DNA of 64,000 nucleotides. Origin: Ktedonobacter sp. SOSP1-85 (GTDB taxonomy: Bacteria; Chloroflexota; Ktedonobacteria; Ktedonobacterales; Ktedonobacteraceae). The DNA lies in assembly GCF_016587415.1 (NCBI RefSeq), contig NZ_BNJI01000001.1, forward strand, positions 6,425,501-6,489,500, read 5' to 3'. Under the pieces are notes generated by a model. It saw only the letters and a list, made by a program, of their open reading frames with translations, searched no databases and was not told where the DNA came from. The translations under genes and the position numbers were made by a program. This document shows, in pieces, positions 1 through 9,383 of this stretch. Each line of letters starts with the position of its first letter. Within the stretch, counting starts at the first letter, position 1.

Positions 1-1
1 T

Positions 2-1180
2 CTAGGGTTTCCTGCTTCGCTGAGTCTTGCCTGAACGAGACAAAGCCCGTCCAGGTCTTACAGACTCTCCACAGGCGTTAAGGACCGTGAGCCCCACGGC
101 CACAATGTTCTTTGCTGCGTTGATATCGCGGTCATGATGGACCCCACATTCTGGGCAGTCCCATTGACGGACATCAAGCGCTAAGGAGTCGAGGAGATGA
201 CCACAATCGAAACAGCGCTTACTGGAAGGATACCATTTGTCAATCTTGACCACGTTTCGACCATACCAGTTGGCCTTGTATTCGAGTTGGGACACAAACT
301 CGCTCCATCCCACATCGCTGATCGCTTTGCTGAGGGTTGGGTGCTTGACCATGTTCTTGACTGCCAACGACTCGACACACACCACTTGGTTCTCGCGTAT
401 GAGTCGGGTCGAAAGTTTGTGCAGGCGCGTCACGGCGGCGATCAGCGATACGGGCATGAATGCGTGCTACGTTGAGACGTGCCTTGTCTCGGTTTTTCGA
501 GCCCTTTTTCTTCCTGGCATGACAACGTTGGGCTTTGGCCAGTTTCTTTTCATCCTTGTGGAAGAACCTGGGATTGCCCACCACTTCACCGGTCGAGAGG
601 ACCACAAAGGACTTTAAACCAAGATCAGCTCCAATCGCCTGCTCATTGGCAGGCACATGCTCAATCTCGTCTTCCACAAGGATGCTGATGCGCGTAGCGA
701 TTGGCACAGTCTTTGGAGATGGTCACACTCGAAGGGGGTGCGTCTTTTGGCAGAGGGCGCGACCAGCGTATATCAAGGGGTTCGTTCATCTTGGCGAGTG
801 TGAGAGCTCCATTGTGCCAGGTAAAAGCGTTGGCGGTATAGGTGGCAGATTGCTTGTTGCGTTTTTTGTGGAAGGTGGGGTACTTGGCACGCCCTTCAAA
901 GAAGTTGAGAAACGCTTTGTCCAGGTGACGAAGAGCTTGCTGCAAGGGCACGCTAGAAACGGCGTTCAACCAGTGTGTCTCTTCTTGCTTTTTCAAGTCA
1001 GTCAACAGGAGACTCAACTCTTTGTAATAGAGTCGCTGATGGTCGTTGTAATAGGCATCGGTTTTCTTACGCAATGCCCAGTTATAGACGCGCGCGACAG
1101 CACCCAAAGGTTTGAGCAAGGATCTGCTGTTGTTCTGGTGTGGGATACACGCGGTACTTGAAAGCGCGTTTCTGTTTCAT
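2..1180 (-). pseudogene. tnpB: Decayed TnpB (IS200/IS605 OrfB) gene
   Basis: TnpB is the RNA-guided DNA nuclease of IS200/IS605-type elements. On the minus strand the protein is spread over several frames. It starts MKQKRAFKYRVYPTPEQQ at 1180, continues through the helical N-terminal region (about 1119-700), a RuvC-like GADLGLKS block (about 640), and a C-terminal part with FDCGH and CPECG zinc knuckles and DRDINAAKNI. Frameshifts near 1110, 700 and 450 break it, so it is not expected to make a working protein. The stop lies at 2-4; the element's right end is outside the window. Confident as a TnpB remnant; sequencing error at one of the shifts cannot be excluded, but three errors are unlikely. 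Confidence 0.88.
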
Positions 1181-1247
1181 AGGATACATTATAGCAGTTA
1201 CGGTGTAAAAATGCAACAATTTGCACTGCCCTATCCGCCCCAAGAAA

Positions 1248-1270
1248 GGAGCGCGCCATTCATCCCCATG
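1248..1270 (-). other. 5' motif of TnpB element (shared with the 59.3-kb copy)
   Basis: Read on the minus strand this starts CATGGGGATGAATGG and lies about 70 nt upstream of the TnpB start. A near match (CATGGGGAGGAATGC) lies at 59259-59281 upstream of the intact TnpB at 59376. It probably marks the left flank of related TnpB elements. The function is inferred, not shown. Confidence 0.4.
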
Positions 1271-1385
1271 TTTGCGCAACAGGGGTCTTCTGGCGCGGTT
1301 AGATAAAAAGATTTCGACATACCTGACCGACGAGCAACGTCAGGTGATGTCGGAGAGGGGTCTGCTCGCCAGAACGCACGTTCTG

Positions 1386-2564
1386 TTACTTCTCCCATGT
1401 CAAGGGCAACGTCTTCACCCCCAAAACGGACATGCTACTGATCAGAGACAGCGGCGCATCGGACACGTGCCAGGAGCCAGGCAGGCGGTCGAGCATCGCG
1501 CTCAGCGCAATCTTCGCCTCCAAACGCGCCAGGGGAGCGCCCAGACAGAAATGGATGCCACGCCCGAAGCCCAGGTGCCGATTCGGCTCGCGCTCGATCA
1601 TGAACTGATTGGCATTGGGGAACTGGGCCTCATCACGATTCGCCGAGGCAATCCAGGCAAAGAGTAACTTGCCAGCTTCTATGCGCTGATCGCCAATCGT
1701 CGTCTCGGTCGTGGTTCCGCGTATCGTGAGTTTGAGCGGCGAGTAGTAGCGCAGTGCCTCTTCAAGAGCGCTCGGCACCAGGTCGCGATTGGCACGCAGA
1801 CGTTCCACCGCTTCAGGATGCTCATCCAGGCATAGGATGGCATTGCCAATCAGATTGGTCGTGGTCTCGTTGCCTGCGACCAGGAGCAGCACACAGAACC
1901 CCAGCAATTCCTCATTCGAGAGGCGCTCCCCATCCACTTCCGCCAGCAGCAGTGCGCTCACCAGGTCGTTGTGGGGATGGGCACGCCGCTCCTCAAAGAT
2001 CTGGGTGAAGTAGGCACTCATGCTGTCTGTAGCCTGCATGACCGCCTGCCTGGCCTCTTCCGTCGCTTCCTCGTCTCCCGAGACGAAAGCATCAGACCAC
2101 TGCTTGAACTCCTCACGTCGCTCTGCGGGAACCCCCAACAACTCCGCAATGACCGTGACAGGCAGCGGATAGGCCAGATCCCTGATCACATCCATCTCAC
2201 CCACCGCCTGCACCTGGTCGAGCAATCCATTGGTGATCTCCTTGATGCGCGACTCCATGTGAGCCACCATGCGCGGCGTGAAGGCTTGCGACACGAGCTG
2301 GCGCAACTGGTGATGACGCGGCGGGTCCATACGGAGCATGCTCGAACTGATCGGAGTGGCATTGCGGTACTCGGGTGGCAGGAAGCTGCTCTCATCGGAA
2401 GAAAACGTCGTGTGATCACTGAGCACGCGTGCCACATCGTTGTAGCGGAAGATGTGCCAGGCCTGCACATTCTGGTCGAAGAAAACGGGCTGGGTCTCAC
2501 GCATCTGACGATACCAGTCATACGAGGCAGTGAGCTGTTCTCTCTTGGGATGTGTTTGCATCAT
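1386..2564 (-). CDS. Cytochrome P450 (bacterial class)
   Basis: A 392-residue heme monooxygenase, the usual length for soluble bacterial P450s, with no membrane anchor. The I-helix oxygen-binding motif AGNETT is at about residues 230-235, the K-helix ExxR at E269-R272, and the heme loop FGRGIHFCLG has its ligand at C340. Such enzymes take electrons from ferredoxin partners; none is encoded nearby. It is transcribed leftward behind the ABC operon but is probably a separate unit, because the 195-nt gap before it contains a TetR-type inverted repeat (2666-2681). The substrate cannot be read from the sequence; CYP107-like families often act on polyketides or other hydrophobic compounds. Start chosen at the double ATG at the 5' end of the frame. 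Confidence 0.95.
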   Translation of the reverse strand: MMQTHPKREQLTASYDWYRQMRETQPVFFDQNVQAWHIFRYNDVARVLSDHTTFSSDESSFLPPEYRNATPISSSMLRMDPPRHHQLRQLVSQAFTPRMVAHMESRIKEITNGLLDQVQAVGEMDVIRDLAYPLPVTVIAELLGVPAERREEFKQWSDAFVSGDEEATEEARQAVMQATDSMSAYFTQIFEERRAHPHNDLVSALLLAEVDGERLSNEELLGFCVLLLVAGNETTTNLIGNAILCLDEHPEAVERLRANRDLVPSALEEALRYYSPLKLTIRGTTTETTIGDQRIEAGKLLFAWIASANRDEAQFPNANQFMIEREPNRHLGFGRGIHFCLGAPLARLEAKIALSAMLDRLPGSWHVSDAPLSLISSMSVLGVKTLPLTWEK

Positions 2565-2665
2565 TCTTCTTCTTTCTCTTTTTCGTATTTTCTTCTACTT
2601 CATTGGTGGTCCATGCCCCCACGCGCGTGAGCAGATCTAGCCCTCCAAACGTGGACCATTCTTTA

Positions 2666-2681
2666 CAGACGACCGTCTGTC
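2666..2681. promoter_or_regulatory. Inverted repeat, TetR-type operator candidate upstream of P450
   Basis: ACAGACG-AC-CGTCTGT is a perfect 7-bp inverted repeat with a 2-bp centre, about 100 bp upstream of the P450 start. Size and form fit TetR-family operators. No TetR gene was seen in the window, so the cognate regulator would lie elsewhere. Confidence 0.4.
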
Positions 2682-2759
2682 CTGTTGGCTTTACGTCATA
2701 TGGACGTGCTGAAAGGGCCACGATGGCGTGAGCTTCTTCCCACGGAGACGGCCCGCTTT

Positions 2760-3545
2760 TTACACGCGCTTTGTATAGGCCCTCATCGCAAAGATGTAGG
2801 CCACCACCAGAATGCCGACGCACCATGCAAGCGCAACCCAGATATTATGAGACACTGGCTGTCCAGACAGTAACGCACGGATGGTTTCCACGATCGCCGT
2901 CACTGGCTGGTTTTCGGCAAAGACCCTGACGACCAGTGGCATCGACTTGGTTGGCACAAACGCCGAACTGATAAAGGGCAGGAAGATAATCGGATACGAA
3001 AAGGCGGTTGCCCCGTCTATCGATTTGGCGGTTAGTCCGGGAATCACCGCAACCCAGGTTAATGCCAGCGTAAACAACGCGAGGATGCCGACGACGGTCA
3101 GCCAGGACAGGATGCCCGCCGACGAACGAAAGCCCATCAGCAACGCGACGAGAATGATGACCACCACCGAAATCGCGTTGGACACCAGCGAGGTCAGGAC
3201 GTGTCCCCACAGCAGGGTGGAAGGGGCTATCGGCATGGAGCGAAAGCGCTCAATGATCCCCCGTTGCACATCGGTAAACAAACGGTACGCCGTATAGGAG
3301 ATCCCGCTCGCAATCGCAATCAGTAAGATCCCAGGTAACAAGTAATTGACATAATTATCTGTCCCGGTTTGAATGGCGCCGCCAAACACATACACGAACA
3401 GCAACATCATCGCAATAGGCGTGATCAGGACTGTGATGATGGTGTCCATACTGCGGAAAATATGGCGCATAGAACGACCCAGCATCACGCTCATATCGCT
3501 GAAAAGGTGTTTCTGTATGGTTTCCTGTTTCTGTATCGCTTCCAT
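2760..3545 (-). CDS. ABC-2 type permease (DrrB-like)
   Basis: A 261-residue integral membrane protein with about six hydrophobic segments, typical of the DrrB/ABC-2 permease family. It contains the characteristic ERFRSMPIAPSTLLWGHV stretch after the second membrane segment. It should form the membrane channel of an exporter with the ATPase encoded immediately upstream (3 nt gap). A strong ribosome site (GGAGGAATAATAA before the ATG) supports the start. It is the last gene of the PadR-pentapeptide-ATPase-permease operon. The family commonly exports drugs or lipids; the substrate here is unknown. Confidence 0.93.
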   Translation of the reverse strand: MEAIQKQETIQKHLFSDMSVMLGRSMRHIFRSMDTIITVLITPIAMMLLFVYVFGGAIQTGTDNYVNYLLPGILLIAIASGISYTAYRLFTDVQRGIIERFRSMPIAPSTLLWGHVLTSLVSNAISVVVIILVALLMGFRSSAGILSWLTVVGILALFTLALTWVAVIPGLTAKSIDGATAFSYPIIFLPFISSAFVPTKSMPLVVRVFAENQPVTAIVETIRALLSGQPVSHNIWVALAWCVGILVVAYIFAMRAYTKRV

Positions 3546-3548
3546 TTA

Positions 3549-4307
3549 TTATTCCTCCTTTTTGCCAATGATGGCAAGAAAAATCTCCTCCAAGGCCGGT
3601 TGTTTTTCCACATACTCCACCGAAGCCGCTGGAAACAGCTTTTTGAGCTCCATGAGCGTGCCGCTGGCGAGAATCTTGCCCTCATGGAGAATGGCAATGC
3701 GATCAGCAAGCTGTTCCGCCTCATCCAGGTACTGCGTAGTCAAGAAGATGGTTCTGCCCCCATCAGCAAGCTCCTTCGCCACCTTCCACATTTCGATGCG
3801 TGCCTCGGGGTCAAGCCCGGTGGTCGGCTCGTCAAGGAAAAGGATCGGCGGTGTTCCCACCAGGCTCATGGCGAGGTCAAGCCTGCGGCGCATCCCGCCT
3901 GAATAGGTCGACGCCCTGCGGTTTGCGGCATCGGTTAAACCGAAGCGTGTCAGCAACTCGTCGGACACCTGGCGCGGATTCTTGACGTGTCGGAGCTTGG
4001 CGATCATGATCAGATTTTCTTGCCCGGTCAACATCTCATCGACGGCGGCAAATTGCCCGGTCAGACTGAGTGATTGCCGCACATGGTCTGGCTGTGACGC
4101 CACATTAAAGCCGTTGACGATGGCCGTTCCCCCGTCCTGTTTGAGCAGCGTGGTGAGGATTTTGACAAGCGTGGTCTTGCCCGCGCCGTTGGAGCCAAGC
4201 AGGGCAAAAATGCTGCCCTGCTCCACGCTGAAATTCACGCCTTTTAAAACATCGAGATGCTTGTATGATTTCTGCAGATCGCTTACCCGAATTGCAACAC
4301 TTTGCAC
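3549..4307 (-). CDS. ABC transporter ATP-binding protein (DrrA-like)
   Basis: A 252-residue ATPase subunit. Walker A GSNGAGKTT is at residues 38-46, the ABC signature YSGGMRRRLDLA at 135-146, and Walker B ILFLDEPTTGLDP at 155-167. It starts with GTG behind AAGGAG. The DrrA-type C-terminal region is short. It energises the permease encoded 3 nt downstream and is probably controlled by the PadR repressor at the head of the operon. Confidence 0.96.
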   Translation of the reverse strand: MQSVAIRVSDLQKSYKHLDVLKGVNFSVEQGSIFALLGSNGAGKTTLVKILTTLLKQDGGTAIVNGFNVASQPDHVRQSLSLTGQFAAVDEMLTGQENLIMIAKLRHVKNPRQVSDELLTRFGLTDAANRRASTYSGGMRRRLDLAMSLVGTPPILFLDEPTTGLDPEARIEMWKVAKELADGGRTIFLTTQYLDEAEQLADRIAILHEGKILASGTLMELKKLFPAASVEYVEKQPALEEIFLAIIGKKEE

Positions 4308-4317
4308 AATTTTCTCC

Positions 4318-5187
4318 TTATGCTAGAATAATCACCTTCGAGACATCAACATCCAGCCCTTTGAGCGCGGCATACGTGATCTTATCCATCATCGCACCGT
4401 CAAAGGAAATGGTTTTCAGAGCACGATAATATTTCTTCGACAAGGTAAACCCTGGGAGGAACGAAACCTGTTTGAGGGTCGCGCCCCGAAACGAAGCGTC
4501 ATTGAGGGACGCCTTGCCAAACATGACACCGATAAAGGTCTGCCCATCAAAGCGCAGTCCGCGCAGATCGGAATATGTGAAGTTCACGCGGAGAAAGCGA
4601 CAGCGTTCAAAAATGGTTTTTCGCAGGTTAGTCATTGTCAAGTTGACATCTGTCAGCGTGACGTTAATGAATGCTGCTTGGTCCAGTCCCGACATACTGA
4701 AGTTGGTACGCACAAGGATGGCTTCACGGAAGTTGGCATTCCTGAGATCAAGGGTGGAGAAGTTACAATCGGTCAGATTGGCACCAGCAAAGTTGGCTTC
4801 ACGGACGTCGCTGCCCCGAAACGAACTCCCAGTCAGGTCTGCACCTGTAAAATCAGAGCCGCGCAACGCGCTGCCTTGAAAGTTGCTTTTCTGCGCAACC
4901 ACACCTGCAAAGTCGCTTTGTGGTAGATTGCTCGCACTCAAGTTGATGGCCACCTGTCGCTCCAGCGAGCGGGAGAGGTGGGCGACCTCCTGGACCGTCT
5001 GCTCAATGTCGCCGATACTCTCAATGGTCATGTCAAAGGCGGTTTCATCATCCTTGCCCTCGGCTTTGAGTTCACGGAAGCGCTCCTGCAAATCGGCGAG
5101 CAGATCAGCCTTTAATTCGGCGGCGCTTTTTACCCCATCGTAGGGAGCAAAAACGCCGTGTACATAGTTGGTCAATTTATCATCCAT
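4318..5187 (-). CDS. Pentapeptide-repeat protein with N-terminal permease-prefix-like domain
   Basis: 289 residues. The first ~75 residues form a helical region resembling the HAAS / permease-prefix domains often found in PadR operons (AELKADLLADLQERF and DMTIESIGDIEQTV). Residues about 90-225 are pentapeptide repeats of the A(D/N)LXX type, such as SDFTGADLTGSSFRGSD, expected to fold as a right-handed beta-helix. The last ~55 residues differ. It lies between PadR and the ABC genes with short gaps (15 and 10 nt), so it is co-expressed. A role in sensing or in protecting the transporter's target is possible but not shown. Confidence 0.85.
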   Translation of the reverse strand: MDDKLTNYVHGVFAPYDGVKSAAELKADLLADLQERFRELKAEGKDDETAFDMTIESIGDIEQTVQEVAHLSRSLERQVAINLSASNLPQSDFAGVVAQKSNFQGSALRGSDFTGADLTGSSFRGSDVREANFAGANLTDCNFSTLDLRNANFREAILVRTNFSMSGLDQAAFINVTLTDVNLTMTNLRKTIFERCRFLRVNFTYSDLRGLRFDGQTFIGVMFGKASLNDASFRGATLKQVSFLPGFTLSKKYYRALKTISFDGAMMDKITYAALKGLDVDVSKVIILA

Positions 5188-5202
5188 AACGACACCTTTC
5201 CT

Positions 5203-5532
5203 TTACAAGAGGTTATCCAGCACGCCCTTCGCGTACTCCCAGTTGCTTTTGTTGCGATCGTACGTCGCTTTCCCTTTTTCCGTAATTCGGAAGTATTTCC
5301 TCCTTCCGCCCTGAGATTCATCGCCCCAATACCATTCGATATCACCGTCCACCTCAAGCCGCCGGACGCTGGAATACATGGTGGCTTCCTTTAATTCATA
5401 GTCCCCACCCGAGCGCTCGGCAATCAGCTTGACAATCTCGTAGCCGTAGCGGTCAGCTTCCGATACGAGCCGTAAAATCATCGTATCGGTATGTCCGCGC
5501 AGCAGGTCGGAGGTCAGTTTGTTTTCACTCAT
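5203..5532 (-). CDS. PadR family transcriptional regulator
   Basis: A 109-residue winged-helix repressor. It has the PadR signature: an N-terminal LRGHTDTMILRLVSEADRYGYEI helix-turn-helix region, the ATMYSSVRRLEVDGDI recognition helix, and a winged GGRRKYFRITEKG strand pair. The short C-terminal dimerisation helix is typical of PadR subfamily 2. It is the first gene of a four-gene operon with an ABC exporter, a common layout in which PadR represses its own promoter until a ligand appears. The palindrome inside the promoter spacer (5561-5572) is the likely operator. Confidence 0.94.
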   Translation of the reverse strand: MSENKLTSDLLRGHTDTMILRLVSEADRYGYEIVKLIAERSGGDYELKEATMYSSVRRLEVDGDIEWYWGDESQGGRRKYFRITEKGKATYDRNKSNWEYAKGVLDNLL

Positions 5533-5551
5533 CTCATCACCTCATATGCGG

Positions 5552-5580
5552 ATTATACGACATAGTACTATGATTGTCAA
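5552..5580 (-). promoter_or_regulatory. Sigma-70-type promoter with embedded palindromic operator for the PadR operon
   Basis: On the minus strand TTGACA (5575-5580) and TATAAT (5552-5557) are both perfect consensus hexamers, separated by exactly 17 bp. The spacer contains the perfect 12-bp palindrome CATAGTACTATG (5561-5572). The -10 box lies 20 bp upstream of the PadR start codon. A repressor bound at the spacer would block polymerase, fitting autoregulation by PadR. Confidence 0.85.
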
Positions 5581-5994
5581 TGAACTATTTCAATGGTAAT
5601 ACTTTGTTTGATAAAGAGGAAACACCAGAAACGTACCCTTAACGGAAGAAATCAGGACCTTTCCCCCGCTGACTCCTCCTTAGCGGAATTTTGAGTTTTT
5701 TTTATGTCGGGGCCCCGTCTCAGGCGCTCATCGTTCTCCTGAGTGCGGCTCATCGCCGAAACGGTCTATCCAGCCTCGACTCATCTGGGTAGGCCCGGCG
5801 CTACGTAAGTTGTCATGAAGGGCAGGGTAGCGATTACTACATGCAAAAAATAGTACTCACCTCTTGTTCCCGATTCTGTATCCCTCTTCGTTTTTTTGCA
5901 ACACAACCCTTGCATCGTATTTTATCTCTGCTATACTTAGCCTTGTTGGGATGTTGGGAAAGCTGGGGAAGAAAAAACAGAGAAGCAGGTTACC
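5581..5994. other. Intergenic region between divergent PadR operon and LuxR-type regulator
   Basis: No convincing coding region. A weak hairpin (CCGCT/AGCGG around 5668-5688) followed by a T-rich stretch is present but has no upstream gene on its strand. The region presumably holds the promoter of the regulator at 5995. Confidence 0.5.
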
Positions 5995-8900
5995 ATGCCC
6001 AAATCACCCACCTATAGGCTCATCTGGTCTGCTGAACGCAATGCCTATGAACTTCATACCCCTGATCACTCTCACCAGCGTTTTGTGCCAGAAGACGAAG
6101 CATCATGGTTGGCCTGGCTCGCGACATGCACCTCCTTTTCTTTCCAGGGTCGCGCTGGTCGCCTCAATGTTTACAAAGAGTTGCGCTCACGAGGCGCAGG
6201 GTACTGGTATGCCTATCACTCTACTGGGCGGCGCGTCGCCAAGCGCTATCTTGGGCGCACGGCCACGTTGACGCTGAGGCGTTTAGAAGAGGTTGCGCAG
6301 TCTCTGACGAATGAGAACCCAGCTTCCCTGATGACATCCACCCTCACAGAAAAGGATGGTGTCTTCCAGGCAACCACGGCACGCCTCCCAGAGGAGGGTA
6401 AGGAGAAGGGGGACTTGCCATCTACCTTGCCTCCGTCGCAGATGGAGCAGCTCGGCCTCAAACTCCGTCTGCCACGCTTAGCAACTTCCTTGATTGAGCG
6501 CACGCATTTATACGCGCTCCTGGATGCTGGATTTGCCCGCAAACTTACCCTCATCTCAGCTCCTGCAGGCTTTGGCAAAACGACCCTCGTGCGCGCCTGG
6601 ATCACCAGGCGCAGGGATTCCTGCCTGCCCTCTCGTCCTACCTCTGAGCGTACCAACCAGGATCACCTGTTCGTGGCCTGGGTCACCCTGGATGACGGGG
6701 ACAATGAGCCTCTGCGTTTTTGGGGTGCTGTCCTGGCAGCCTGCCAGACCTTCTCGCCACACGAAGAGATAGGGGCACGTGCGTTGTTGGAAACTGCGCA
6801 GTACCAGACGATGCTCGCTACATTTCTCCAGTACCTCTCTCGCCTGCCCACCCGTTGTATCCTGGTCCTGGAAGATTATCATGTGATTCGTTCGCCGCTT
6901 CTTCACGAGATGCTCGCCTCACTGCTGGCTCGCGTGCCTGACACCCTGCATGTGATCCTGATCACGAGAGTTGATCCTCCCTTGCCTCTGGCACGATTAC
7001 GTGCCAACGGAGAACTGCAAGAAGTACGGGATGCCGACTTGCGTTTCGCGCTCACGGAGGCGCAAGCCTTCCTGCAGCAGATGCTCCCCTTTCCTCTTGA
7101 CGCGGCAGTGAGCGAGCGCATGTACCTCCAGACCGAAGGCTGGGTGACGGGACTGCGTTTGCTCGCGCTGGCCTTACAAGGGTATAGATCACAGCAGGAG
7201 AGCGAGCCGCTGTTGGCCAGCTTCAGTGGCACCCTTCGCTACATTTTGGTGTATCTCGTCGAGGAGGTGCTCGCTGTCCAGCCTGACGCCCTCCAACTCT
7301 TTCTGCTGCAAACGAGTGGCCTCAACCGTTTGACGGCCTCGCTGTGCGATGCGGTCACCGACAGGGACGATAGCGATCTCCTGCTCGAACAGGTGGAACG
7401 GGCCAATCTCTTTCTCCAACCCCTCGATGAGAGCCAGCAGTGGTATCGCTATCACGCGCTCTGGGCGCGGGCACTGCAACGAGAAGCCCACCGTCGCCTG
7501 GGAGCAACCACCTTGCACACACTCAACCGCAAAGCAAGTTCCTGGTATGAGCAGCAGGGACTGCTCCCGGACGCGATTGAAGCGGCTTTTGCAAGTGAGG
7601 ATTTTCCCCGTGTGGCCATGCTCATCGAACGTTTGCTTCTTCCAAAGAGCTTTCACAATCCATATCACCTGTTGCGAAGGCTTCTGGAGCGGGTGCCAAA
7701 GGATGTGTTAGATGCGCATCCGGAACTCAGTTTTGCCTATGCAGAATCCCGCATTTTTACGTCTGATCGACGCGATCCCTCCAACAAAAAGGTGACTGAA
7801 CAGGCACTGCAGATTGCGGAACAGGGATTTCGTGTCCAGAAGGATGACCAGAAGTTGGCCCAGGTACTCTCACTCAGAGCGACTCTTGCCTTCTTTCAAA
7901 ACGATCTGCTTGCCGCGTTTGCTCTGGCCCATCAGATGCTGCTAGTGCAGCCAGAAGGCGAGCTGCATTGGCGTGGGAGTAGTCTGGTGGTACTCGGGAT
8001 TGAAGCGCTGCTCGCCGGGAAGATGGAGGAGGCCCGGCAACGTATGATGGAGGCGCGTGTCGCCTATGAAGCTGATCAATCTTTCCCTGGCCACCTGGCG
8101 ACGGCGTTCGTCCTGGGAGAGATCAGCATGGAACAGGGAGAGCTGCATCAAGCTGACCTGTACTATCAGCAGGCACTCGCAGGTTCAGAACCGGGAAAAG
8201 AGGAACTCTTCCAGCATCAACTCACCACCATGACCGGAGCCCAGGAAACCTTCTTCAAATGCCAGGCCCTGTTCGGGTTGGCTCAGCTTGCCTATGAACG
8301 GAACGAGTTGGATGCAGCGGAGCAGTGGCTCTCCCAGGTCCGAGTCCTGGGTGGCCCCCTGGTGGAAGAGATGCACTTCCTCACCGCTGGGACGCTGTTG
8401 CAGGCATACATCCTCCACGCACGTGGGCAGAGCGCCCAGGCGCAGGAACTGCTGAGTCAGATAGCCGTGCAGGCACGCTCGCCGCAGTTTCTCCGTGAGG
8501 TCCGCGCCTGCGTAGCCCAGATCGCGCTGGCCACAGGGGATCTGACGAAAGCCTGCGAGTGGTCCAGGACCATTGAGCACGCTGAGACTCCTCTTGCCCT
8601 GCTCAGGCAGGAAGAAGAGGCCCTGCTGCTTGCTCGCTTGCGGATCGCACAAGCCCGGAGTGAGGAAGCCTTGCGCATCCTGGCACCCTGGAAAACGCAA
8701 GCCGAAACGCAGCAACGTCTGCGCTCGACGCTGGAAATCTTGCTCCTTGAGGCACTCGCCTACTTTTCCCAGGCCTGCCTGCCTGAGGCAAAGCAGGCCC
8801 TCCTGCCGATGTTAACAAGGACGCAAGGGAAAGGATATCAACGCCTCTTTCTAAATGAAGGCCGGGCGATGGAAACACTGCTGAAAACATTGGTGCCGGA

Positions 8901-9201
8901 GCTACGAGAGGCCTCCCTGCTTTCCTCTGTACGCACCCTTCTGCACGCCTTTGCCCAGGAATATGGGACAGAGGACACCTCGCCTTCCAGGAAAGGCAGC
9001 TTGCTGCTTGAGCCGCTCAGCCCTCAGGAGCAACGCGTGCTGCATTTGCTCGTTGCTGGACGAACCTACGGCGAAATCGCCCAGGAACTGGTCGTCTCCC
9101 TCAATACCATTAAGACCCAGATCAGTAGTGTGTATCGCAAGCTGGGAGTGAACCGCCGCGCAGAAGCCATCGCCCGTGCCCAGCGTTTGCATTTGCTCTA
9201 A
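5995..9201 (+). CDS. Large LuxR/MalT-type ATP-dependent regulator
   Basis: 1,068 residues, organised as MalT-like (LAL/STAND) regulators. An N-terminal domain (about 1-105) contains RGRLNVYKELRS-like, GYWYAYHS and KRYLGRTATLTLRRLEE blocks. A STAND ATPase follows, with Walker A SAPAGFGKTT at about 188-197 and a Walker B-like CILVLEDYHVI. A long helical TPR-like region comes next, and a C-terminal LuxR helix-turn-helix (LSPQEQRVLHLLVAGRTYGEIA, last 65 residues). These proteins sense an inducer and activate transcription. The same architecture recurs at 45549-48746. The N-terminal domain is not part of MalT itself and resembles small YWYxYxxxGRxxKRYLG modules. A small conserved domain is encoded 182 nt downstream, as in the second locus. 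Confidence 0.93.
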   Translation: MPKSPTYRLIWSAERNAYELHTPDHSHQRFVPEDEASWLAWLATCTSFSFQGRAGRLNVYKELRSRGAGYWYAYHSTGRRVAKRYLGRTATLTLRRLEEVAQSLTNENPASLMTSTLTEKDGVFQATTARLPEEGKEKGDLPSTLPPSQMEQLGLKLRLPRLATSLIERTHLYALLDAGFARKLTLISAPAGFGKTTLVRAWITRRRDSCLPSRPTSERTNQDHLFVAWVTLDDGDNEPLRFWGAVLAACQTFSPHEEIGARALLETAQYQTMLATFLQYLSRLPTRCILVLEDYHVIRSPLLHEMLASLLARVPDTLHVILITRVDPPLPLARLRANGELQEVRDADLRFALTEAQAFLQQMLPFPLDAAVSERMYLQTEGWVTGLRLLALALQGYRSQQESEPLLASFSGTLRYILVYLVEEVLAVQPDALQLFLLQTSGLNRLTASLCDAVTDRDDSDLLLEQVERANLFLQPLDESQQWYRYHALWARALQREAHRRLGATTLHTLNRKASSWYEQQGLLPDAIEAAFASEDFPRVAMLIERLLLPKSFHNPYHLLRRLLERVPKDVLDAHPELSFAYAESRIFTSDRRDPSNKKVTEQALQIAEQGFRVQKDDQKLAQVLSLRATLAFFQNDLLAAFALAHQMLLVQPEGELHWRGSSLVVLGIEALLAGKMEEARQRMMEARVAYEADQSFPGHLATAFVLGEISMEQGELHQADLYYQQALAGSEPGKEELFQHQLTTMTGAQETFFKCQALFGLAQLAYERNELDAAEQWLSQVRVLGGPLVEEMHFLTAGTLLQAYILHARGQSAQAQELLSQIAVQARSPQFLREVRACVAQIALATGDLTKACEWSRTIEHAETPLALLRQEEEALLLARLRIAQARSEEALRILAPWKTQAETQQRLRSTLEILLLEALAYFSQACLPEAKQALLPMLTRTQGKGYQRLFLNEGRAMETLLKTLVPELREASLLSSVRTLLHAFAQEYGTEDTSPSRKGSLLLEPLSPQEQRVLHLLVAGRTYGEIAQELVVSLNTIKTQISSVYRKLGVNRRAEAIARAQRLHLL

Positions 9202-9383
9202 CCCCTCGCATCTCCCTGTTGGGATTATCCAGCCATTGCGTAACCACCTGATTTCCCCAACTCCAGCCACCGACAATCACCCGCGCAATCACGAGAAGAG
9301 GTGAAGTCAGCGTCCCCGCTTTCCGGCTATACTGCTTTGCGTGAGGGAGCAAAAACACCTCTCTCTAGAGCAGGAGGGCATCT

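Noticed and set aside
1290..1400. Frame with LTDEQRQVMSERGLLARTHVLLLL, similar to an IS630 transposase N-terminus
   Set aside because: Only ~25 residues, overlapping the P450 3' end; could be chance.
5668..5700. Hairpin plus T-run that looks like a terminator
   Set aside because: Short, imperfect stem and no upstream gene on that strand.
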